Positions 56,408 through 64,000 of a DNA stretch of 64,000 nucleotides are shown here, one piece after another. The stretch covers positions 136,945,453 through 137,009,452 of the forward strand of contig OY992539.1 of NCBI GenBank assembly GCA_963921195.1. The letters run 5' to 3'. Numbering within the stretch: position 1 is the stretch's first letter; each line of letters begins with the position of its first letter. The notes under the pieces are model-generated. The model ran no database searches, was not told the DNA's origin, and saw only the letters and a program-made list of their open reading frames with translations. Both the position numbers and the translations under genes were made by a program. This stretch comes from Pegoplata infirma (lineage: Eukaryota > Arthropoda > Insecta > Diptera > Anthomyiidae).

Positions 56408-58553
56408 TTATATATGGGGGTTTTCGTGTCAACTGACACAACTTTTGAAACCGATGTCTTCCGATCGGGATGAAATTTGCACCAAGGTTAGTCCTATTGG
56501 ATAGTAGTTCAGACACAATTTTTCAGATTTTCGAGATCGCTCAAGAACTCTCTGAGTTAGAGGGGGTCGAAATTTGACATTTTGGCCAAAGAGGTGTTGA
56601 TTCTCATCCATGTAACTTCTTACCTATTATTTTTAGCAAAATGTGTCCCAAGGAGTTTAGATAGCTATTTCTTCAGTCTTTCGAAAAAAAATATAAAAAA
56701 AATAAAAAAAAAATTTTTGATTTTTTTTCTTAAAAATCCAAAACTTTTTTGACTTTTTCCTCAAATTGGGCCCATTTTTTTTTTTTTTTTTTTGATTCAA
56801 AAGAAAGCTTAGATGATTTCCTTTAAGAGCTGTGGGGTCGCTTAGTGGGATGCGAGTGGGATATCTATGAAAAAATTTTTTTTTAACTTTGGAACACAAA
56901 AACTGTTCTTCAATTTGCACTATTAGGCGTGGGATAGCTAACCAGTTTTCGATTTCGATCCGCGATACCCTCTAATTTTTTTAGGTTCGAAAAAGAAAGC
57001 ACGAGCCAAAAAATGGGGGCGGTGGGGAGGGGCCATATGGCCCCTCATTGGGGTCAAAGTTGGACTTAAAGAGGTAAAAATCCTCAAAAAGCCCCAAAAC
57101 TCCCCTAGAAACGCCCCTGGAGGGGTGCAATGTGAGACCGACCTCCAATAATTTTCTGCCCCCAACATTTTTCTTGAACATACCTTACCCCTATTTCCAC
57201 TTCCTAAGGGGGCTCTTATACAAAACATTTTTAAAAAATTTGATCCTACCATTCTAACTTACCCTAAAGTGCCCCTAGTGGGGCCAAATGTATGACCGAC
57301 CTCCATTATTTTATTAATTCCAACATTTTTTGCAAACATACCTACAATGTATCTATAACCCTTAAGGTGGTCCCCATACATTTCTTTTAATTTTTATAAA
57401 TTTGTTTTATTAAACCAGCTCCTACCGTGCCTCCTAGAGAGGCAAAAATTACGACCAACCCCCATTATTTTTTAGTTACCAACATTTTGTCCGAACATCA
57501 TAACACCCTATCTCCACTCCCTAAGGGGCTCCCATACATTATAAAAACATGTATTTTTAAAAACTAATAAAATAATAAAAAAAAAATGTATGGGGACCCC
57601 CTTAAGAGTTGAAAATAGAGGGTAGGTATATTCTAAGAAAATGTTGGAGTTGAAAAAATATTGAGGGTCGGTCATACATTTTACATCTCTAAGGGCACCC
57701 TATGGACAGTTAGAGCGGTAGGAGCAAATTTTATAAAAATGTCATTTTGTATGGGAGCCCCCTTAGGAAGTGGAAATAGGGGTAAGGTATGTTGAAGAAA
57801 AATGTTGGGGGCAGAAAATTATTGGAGGTCGGTCTCACATTGCACCCCTCCAAGGGCGTTTCTAGGGGAGTTTTGGGGCTTTTTGAGGATTTTTACCTCT
57901 TTAAGCCCAACTTTGACCCCAATGAGGGGCCATATGGCCCCTCCCCACCGCCCTCATTTATTGGCTCGTGCTTTCTTTTTCGAACCTAAAAAAATTAGAG
58001 GGTATCGCGGATCGAAATCAAAAACTGGTTAGCTATCCCACGCCTAATAGTGCAAATTGAAGAACCGTTTTTTGTGTTCCAAAGTTAAAAAAAAATTTTT
58101 TTCATAGATATCCCACTCGCATCCCACTAAGCGACCCCACAGCTCTTAAAGGAAATCATCTAAGCTTTCTTTTGAATCAAAAAAAAAAAAAAAAGGGCCC
58201 AATTTGAGGAAAAAGTCAAAAAAGTTTTGGATTTTTAAGAAAAAAAATCAAAAATTTTTTTTTTATTTTTTTTATATTTTTTTTTCGAAAGACTGAAGAA
58301 ATAGCTATCTAAACTCTTTGGGACACATTTTGCTAAAAACAATAGGTAAGAAGTTACATGGATGAGAATCAACATCTCTTTGGCCAAAATGTCAAATTTC
58401 GACCCCCTCTAACTGAGAGAGTTCTTGACCGATCTCGTTGAAAAATTGTGTCTGAACTACTATCCAATAGGACTAACATTGGTGCAAATTTCATCCCGAT
58501 CGGAAGACATCGGTTTCAAAAGTTGTGTCAGTTGACACGAAAACCCCCATATG
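56408..58553. mobile_element. 2.1-kb palindromic element
   Basis: Two arms of roughly 1.0 kb meet near 57490. TATGGGGGTTTTCGTGTC and the TGACACAACTTTTGAAACCG block at the left edge recur in reverse at 58505-58553. Blocks such as GGCCATATGGCCCC and GGGATATCTATGAAAAAATT occur in both arms. Matching frames of 66-104 codons in the two arms are mirror images and are not taken as genes. The target duplication is unclear. Confidence 0.75.
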
Positions 58554-58621
58554 TAAAAAGAGCATAATATACAAAAAATAACGTAATAATATAAAAAAAA
58601 TAATATACAAAAAATAACGTA

Positions 58622-59175
58622 CACAGAAAAAAATATGGAGGAAACTAATTTGAGTAATCACTTGTTTAAATTTAAAAACAAAAATTGAGTAATTTTTTAA
58701 TTGACGCAATTAAAAATTTACTCAAAAATTTTAAAAACAATTTAAGTAAATAATTTAATAAAAATTTAATAGTTTTTTAATTTTTTTTTAAACTCTCATA
58801 GTTTTTTGAATTCTCGTTTAGTTTATAGTTTTTTGTGTATGTATATGAAAGTTTGTAATCGTCTTTATAAAATTTTCCTATGTTTTTGAGACATAAATAT
58901 GTTTGGTAAAGTTTGAAAAAACAAGTTTTTTGTTTTTTTTTGTAAATAAATTTAAAACTTTTTTTAAACTTAAAATAAAAATAAATAGATAAATTTTGAG
59001 TAAATGTTTAATTGTGTCCATTAAACATTTACTCAAATTTTTTTTCAAACATTTAATAAATTTTTATTAAAAATTTACTCAATACTATTAAATCGTTTAC
59101 TGGTGCAAAATTGAGTAATTTTTTACTCAATAGTATTAAAAATTTACTCAAATAATTTTTTTATTTTTTTCTGTG
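58622..59175. mobile_element. TA-duplicating MITE (CACAGAAAAAAAT ends), copy 3
   Basis: TA at 58620-58621 and 59176-59177. Ends CACAGAAAAAAATATGG and ATTTTTTTCTGTG. It lies in a local TAATATACAAAAAATAACG tandem repeat (58565-58620, 59177-59210). Nearly the same as 46602-47250 without its 105-bp extra segment. Confidence 0.85.
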
Positions 59176-59315
59176 TAATAATATACAAATAATATACAAA
59201 AAATAACGTAAGCGCAAATTTATTTTTTTCTTTTTTTTATGATAAATAAACCTTAATCAAATTAAAATGCAGTTGTTTTATTAATAAAATAAAATATGTA
59301 AAACTGTGGCTGAAA

Positions 59316-59400
59316 GAGTTAACAACAGGGACTAGTAGGGAAACCCATTACAGTAATGTGTTGAAGTAGGACGTCAGAAGCCTTGCGAAACCTAATCTAA
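59316..59400 (+). pseudogene. LINE 3' UTR remnant
   Basis: AACAACAGGGACTAGTAGGG and GAAACCCATTACAG match the 3' end at 12010-12045. It most likely completes the LINE cut at 56300. Confidence 0.55.
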
Positions 59401-59439
59401 CCTTGGTGGTTGGATCGGAGTGCCCCTGTTCTTACCGCC

Positions 59440-60083
59440 AAAATTTCCCCTCTTAAGAACGATAACAGCGCACTTGAGAGCTTTTTATTAAGAGAAGTTT
59501 AAATCCTTAGTGTAGTCTCACTGGTTCATCCATATACTTAAATCTGATTAGTCTCCTCAGCAGAACAAAGTTGTAGCTTGTGATTGCTAGTTTTAAGGCG
59601 TAAAACAACGTACTCAAATCCCGTAGGAGCGTGACAATACGTTCCCAGTCTTGTCCTTGTGACCTTTAACACATATGAGTCACCTGAATTAAAAAAGTTC
59701 CACAGTTTAGGGCAGATATTGTTTTAAGAAACCTTGACTTTAGGAATTGAATACTAAGGGGCATGTCACAGACTCTATTCCGATCGGAAGTGAAATAAGT
59801 GGTTTACTTGTAAAACGCAAAGCAAATATTTTTTTCGGAATGAAAACACTTTTATGCAATTCAATTCCACTTTGATTTTTGAAAATGATTTCATTCCGAA
59901 AAAAATAATGTTCGTTTTGCGTTTTACGAGTAAACCACTTTTTTCAAATCCGATCGGAATTGAGTCTGTGACATGCCCCTAAATGTGGAGTGTATACGTA
60001 TGTTTAAACAAAATTTTTCAACAACTTAACCAGTGACTTATTGGCAGCATCACATGCCTGATATTGTACACTGCAGTGGTAAG
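59440..60083 (-). pseudogene. LINE relic (minus strand), RNase H and tail
   Basis: In reverse: DHCSVYN...SHWLSC-like near 60010-60080, then decayed RNase H and tail regions down to about 59450 (GGAGACTAATCAGA block in reverse). A palindromic MITE (59757-59983) and a mariner (60086-63440) interrupt it; the RNase H start follows at 63443-63625. Confidence 0.6.
59757..59983. mobile_element. Palindromic MITE with AGGGGCATGTCACAGACTC ends
   Basis: Arms of about 100 bp: AGGGGCATGTCACAGACTCT, CCGATCGGA, AAGTGGTTTACTTGTAAAAC, mirrored on the right. Loop near 59850-59870. Inserted in the LINE relic. Confidence 0.75.
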
Positions 60084-60391
60084 GTACGAGGGAGGACCAA
60101 TAATTCCGTGACTTTTCAAACTTCCCTCGTAGTTATATGAAATGCAACACTGCTCCCATCAAGTACCACCTGTTAACAGACTACAATCAATTTTTGGGCA
60201 AGTTCCATTATTTACGTTGTGTTTAACAGCTGTTCAAAACAAACAACCATGTGAAATTTTTTTTTAAATGGAAAAAAGTAAATTTCGAGTGCTCATTAAA
60301 CATTATTTTTTGCTCAAAAAAACGTCAATCAAACCAAGGAAAAGCTTTATAATAACTATGGGGACTATGCACCATCGATTACAATGGTAAA

Positions 60392-62583
60392 CAAGTAGAA
60401 AAATTAAATTCGACTTGGCCGAATCTATGAATACCCTCCACAATGCCCTTTTTAAGTTATAGTAAATTTTCTAGAGTGAAAAAATAACACTAATTTTTGA
60501 AAAAAAAAAATAATTTACTGAATTTTTTTTTGAGTGTAAAATTTTTTTTGAAAATTTTTTTCGAGTGTATTTTTTTTTCTTTTAGTGTAAACTAACTAAT
60601 TTTTTAACTAATTTTTGAAAAAAAAAAAAATAATTACTAATTTTTTTTTTGAGTGTAAAATTTTTTTTGAGTGTAAAATTTTTTTCGAGTGTATTTTTTT
60701 TTTATTTTAGTGTAAAAATATTTTTGAATGAAAAAAATGCGATGTAAAATATTTTTGTGACTTACCAATGTTTTTAAAACATGTTTAACGGGTTTTCAAT
60801 AGGGTATTCAATTAATCGAGGTTCTCTTTTAATCGGTTAATCGAGCAAATAATTAATCGGGGTTGAGATTTAATCGGTTAATAATCGGTTAAATTTAAAT
60901 TATTCGGTTAACCGAATAATATCAATTTAAAATTTAAATTAAATTTTATTAATAAGAAATCTATATCCGATAGGGCGAAGCTTTAAATACCCGTTAACCC
61001 GAATAATTTTTGTATGGCGCCCTGAAAAATTATCCCAATCCAAAAAAATTATTATCTCCGTAATAAAAAAAAACATCTAAAGGATTCCAAAAATATTTTG
61101 AAAAAATAGTAGAATTTTCAGATGTGCCGAACTATGTGCCGTTCGACAAAAATGAAAAAAGTCGTTTAACATGAACTGGGTAATATACGTTTGAAACTAG
61201 AGACTAAATTTAGTAAAACTTCATTTACAGTTTTTCATTTCGTGATCCTGTTTCCTTTTAAAACGACTTCAAGGTTTTAGAGGATTAAATTTTATAAAAT
61301 ATTAGGGGAGATCCTCCACTTTCATTTGCCATCACTAGTGGTATCCTAGGACAAGTACAGATATTAAAAAAAATTTTATAAAATATAATCCTTTAAAACT
61401 TTGGGAAACAGGATCACGAAATAAAAAACTGTAAATGCAGTTTTACTTCATTTGATCTCTACTTTCAGACATATATCATCCGGTTCATGTTTAATATTGG
61501 CTGTCGGACGTTGTTATACATTATAAAATAATTCGCGGTTTTATAGGGTCTTGAACATTGCGAAAATGTGAGTTTATGCAGTATTGTCAATCGAAAATCT
61601 AAATATCTCAAGATGAGATGGATTAGTTCTAAGGCCATATTCGGATTAGGCGCATGAAAAACTATTAGAAATTATATGTATACTCTTAGCAATGTCTAAA
61701 AAATTGGCTAGGGTTACAAAGTTTGTAAACCGAAATATCTTTTTAGGACTTCGATAAAATATTTTATTGACGAAGTTTTTACATGTTGCTAAAAGAGAGT
61801 TTGATAATTTTTTTTAGGCCTAAACTTCTTTCAGCAGAACCGTAATTTAAATTAAAAATAAAACATCAAAAAACAAAACAAAGCAAAAAAAAATAGGTAA
61901 AAGTACTAAAAATTTCGGTTAATCGGTTAACCGACACAAATTAATCGGTTTGTTTGTTATTTGAAAATTGACAATTTTAAATTATTCGAACAGTTAATCG
62001 AACAAAATTAATCGGTTAACCGATTAACGGTTAATCGATTGAATACCCTAGTTTTCAACACGTGAATTTAAGGTGAGGCGAATCTGAAATTTACGGTTTT
62101 GCTAGTAACTTTTGAACCACTGGACCGATTTGGCTGAAATTTAAAACGAACCGGACCTAAAGAACGAAAAATATATATGCCACACTTCAGCACCCTCTGA
62201 ATTGCCGTTCGAAAGTTACCGTGTGTTTTATCTCGTAAATTCCAAAAAAACCCTTGCCGAAATTCACTCATTTGCTTATAACTTTTGAACCACTGGACCG
62301 ATTTCGCTGGATTGCAATACCAACCTGACCAGGTAAATGCCCAACATATATGCTAAACTTCAGGAGCCTGCGTAAAGTCTTTCAAAAGTTAGCGTGTTTT
62401 CAACAGACAGACAGACAGACGGACAGACGGACGGACGGACGGACGGACATCGCTAGATCGTCTTAAAATCGATCGAGGATCATGAATTTATATACTTTAT
62501 GGGGTCCTAGACCAATATTTCGAGGTGTTACAAACGGAATGACAAACTTATATATACCCTCTATCACTAGAGTGGAGGGTATA
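60392..62583 (-). mobile_element. Rolling-circle element inside mariner, with nested hAT
   Basis: It starts ACAAGTAGAAAAATTAAATT, hairpin TTCGACTTGGCCGAAT, minisatellite 60480-60720, and resumes after the hAT (60800-62050) with GTTTTCAACACGTGAATTTA, a (GGAC)n core at 62405-62450 and the end CTCTATCACTAGAGTGGAGG. It is inserted in the A-run of the mariner VKKW codons without duplication. Confidence 0.7.
60800..62050. mobile_element. hAT-like element with TAGGGTATTCAAT ends
   Basis: The exact duplication GTTTTCAA (60792-60799, 62051-62058) flanks it. The inverted ends are TAGGGTATTCAATTAATCG and, from the right, TAGGGTATTCAATCGATT. Both subterminal zones repeat TTAATCGGTTAA. An internal inverted repeat pairs 61205-61330 with 61370-61450 (AACAGGATCACGAAAT block). 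Non-coding. Confidence 0.85.
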
Positions 62584-63442
62584 AAAAGTGGCTTACTGAC
62601 TTTCGTTGTGATCGCACAAGTACAAATGACCCTAAACGTTCTCAACGGCTAATTGAGGTCAATGGTGTTGGTCGATCGAAGAGTAAAAGTGCGTGAGATT
62701 GTTGATGACATAGGCATTTCATATGGCAGTGTGGTTTTGATTTTAGATGATCAGTTGGGTTTAAGAGAGCTGTCTGCAAGATGGGTGCCGCGTTTGCTCG
62801 CAATTGACCATAAACGCAATCGTGTGACAGCTTCAATGGATGGTTTTGAGTTGTTAAGCCGCAATTCGAATGAATATTTGCGGCGTTTTGTAACTGTGGA
62901 TGAAACATGAATCCATTACAACACTCCGGAAACCAAGCAGCAAACTAAACAATGGGTTTCTCCGGGTGAACCATCTCCGAAGACGGTCAAAGTAAGCTTG
63001 TCGGCTAATAAGGTGATGGAAAAAGCAATAAACGGCGAATATTATGCTAAAAAAAAACAACCCCATATTGCCAAGAAAAACAAACACACGTCTCAATGTC
63101 AATGGAATGTCTCAAATTTCAATGGCAAAATTCCATGAATTGGGCCACACATGTGTACATCATCCGCCATATTTAGCCCCCAGTAACTATTTTCTCTTTT
63201 CAAACCTAAAGAAATGGCTCGGTGGAAAGAGATTTAGCTGCAACGATGAAATAATTGATCAAACAAATGTCTATTTTATGGCATTTGTTTGATCAATTCT
63301 TTTTGGAAGGAATACAAAAAGAGAAACGTTAGACTAACAATAAGTGTGTTGAGCTAAAAGGAGATTATATTGAAAAATAAATTTTTCCAAAAAAAACAGT
63401 GTTTCATTCGAAAAGTCACGGAATTATTTATCTGCCCTCGTA

Positions 63443-63625
63443 TTTATGTATATAGACTGCCTTAGTCCAAGTTTCTTCGAGTAGTTTCCGAAACCAACTT
63501 GGTTATTTAATTAAGATTCGTCAGTGTAAAAATTTATGGTGTATCTGCTTTCAGAATCCTTTTGGTCCAAAATAGCCTATACACATAACTACGTTGAAGT
63601 GTTGTACAAACAGGCTACATAGAGC
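63443..63625 (-). pseudogene. LINE RNase H N-terminal part (minus strand)
   Basis: In reverse: INFYTDES, stop, LNNQVGFGNYSKKLGL, matching the start of RNase H at 10200. It joins 59440-60083 once the mariner is removed. Confidence 0.65.
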
Positions 63626-63639
63626 AGTATAGTATTCAG

Positions 63640-63840
63640 TCGAGCCCGGTTATAACGCACAGTTCGTTATAAGCGAAGTTCGCTATAAGCGGAGTATATT
63701 TTAAATAAACCTAGTATTATTTCAAAAAAAAAAGTTATAATTTTAATTTATTTGACGTTTTTTGTAAGTTAACTGCTTATTGAAATGGTATGTTCTACGC
63801 ATTCAGGATCCTAAAATGACCCAAGTAGCAGCCACTCCAA
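63640..63840. other. Short GTTATAACG/CGTTATAAGCG repeats and AT-rich sequence
   Basis: GGTTATAACG, CGTTATAAGCGAAG and CGCTATAAGCGGAG occur within 60 bp. The unit is not recognised. Confidence 0.4.
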
Positions 63841-63847
63841 TCTATAT

Positions 63848-64000
63848 ATATAAAGTAGTTACGTGACTGACTGATGACTGACTGACTGACATACTAATCA
63901 CGCATCATCCCACAGCCCAAACCACTGAAGCTAGAGTCTTGAAATTTGGATTGTAGTTTCACCTCCCGGAATACATATCCGCTAAGGCTGGGTTTTTGGA
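63848..64000 (+). mobile_element. Possible Helitron-like 5' end
   Basis: TATATATATAAAGTAG near 63842-63858 is followed by (GACT)n repeats and CCACAGCCCAAACCACTGAA. Insect Helitrons often begin TCTATATATATAAA. The window ends before any other diagnostic part, so this is tentative. Confidence 0.35.

Larger units (their letters stand above)
60268..63345 (+). pseudogene. mariner transposase, split and frameshifted
   Basis: The start ATG is at 60268 (MEKSKFRVLIKHYFLLKKTS), with a frame change near 60328 (then LYNNYGDYAPSITMV). The rolling-circle element splits it before KWLTDFRCDRTSTNDPKRSQ (62588). The frame at 62653-62910 holds KVREIVDDIGISYGSVV, ARWVPRL and FVTVDET, the first catalytic region; VDET is followed by TGA where W is expected. 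It continues with IHYNTPETKQQTKQW. After KVME, roughly 60-70 residues around the second catalytic aspartate are missing; the end resumes with HPPYLAPSNYFLFSNLKKWL. The usual SPD acidic position is lost (LAPSN). About 345 residues is normal for mariner. Confidence 0.85.
60086..63440 (+). mobile_element. mariner element, dead, with nested guests
   Basis: TA at 60084-60085 and 63441-63442. Ends CGAGGGAGGACCAATAATTC and, from the right, CGAGGGCAGATAAATAATTC, both followed by CGTGACTTTTC. Own sequence is about 1.16 kb plus a 2.2-kb rolling-circle insertion (60392-62583). The transposase is broken (see next entry). Confidence 0.85.

Noticed and set aside
56298..59315. A single large element from 56298 to 59315 with CTCTTTCAG ends
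   Set aside because: Short matching ends exist (GCTCTTTCAG and CTGAAAGAG) but no target duplication could be fixed; the contents are better explained by a palindrome and a MITE side by side.
63044..63292. Separate small gene downstream of the mariner frame
   Set aside because: It is the frameshifted end of the mariner transposase (FLFSNLKKWLGGKRF block).

Overview
The window looks like gene-poor intergenic or heterochromatic DNA from a dipteran insect, most likely a muscoid (calyptrate) fly. It is very AT-rich. I found no intact host gene, no rRNA and no canonical tRNA. Nearly everything recognisable is transposable-element DNA stacked several layers deep: DINE-1/Helentron-like rolling-circle elements with (GTCY)n cores, hAT-type non-autonomous elements with 8-bp target duplications, TA-duplicating MITEs with CACWGAAAA-type ends, mariner/Tc1 relics, RNase-H-bearing LINE relics and a Penelope-like retroelement. 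The taxon is inferred from this repertoire and not from any marker gene.

Layout. 1-6060: a decayed array of about eight 500-900-bp repeats; the last copy keeps a coding-like stretch with one in-frame TAG and one frameshift. 6310-12090: LINE relics carrying two hAT insertions, plus a 57-bp LINE tail with its own target duplication. 13691-24275: a deep nest in which one rolling-circle element holds a second, which in turn holds a 5-kb hAT element (itself filled with hAT MITEs and a transposase fragment) and a 3.2-kb array of 540-bp units. 24275-35212: hairpin elements and two copies of a long-armed palindromic hAT element, one of which carries a CCCAGC element that carries a rolling-circle element. 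35250-43400: more nested hAT, TA-type and palindromic elements and a triple nest of rolling-circle elements. 44235-49640: relics of two LINEs interrupted by MITEs. 49852-54963: a head-to-head Penelope-like dimer with a 12-bp target duplication; both arms encode nearly identical reverse transcriptase, and only the right arm carries two MITEs. 55180-63625: LINE relics, a 2.1-kb palindrome, and a mariner holding a rolling-circle element that holds a hAT element. 63640-64000: a possible start of another Helitron-like element.

The most notable signal is the 540-bp array (20888-24122). Its units carry a hammerhead-ribozyme-like fold with a non-consensus core. The two arms diverge head to head, and a 17-bp target duplication flanks the whole array. 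The Penelope-like dimer at 49852-54963 has the same overall geometry and a similar non-consensus hammerhead-like motif near its 3' end. I infer that the array is a small, non-coding, Penelope-mobilised, retrozyme-like element. Most element boundaries given here come from reading target duplications and terminal inverted repeats by eye, so they are good to a few bases where a duplication is quoted and looser elsewhere.
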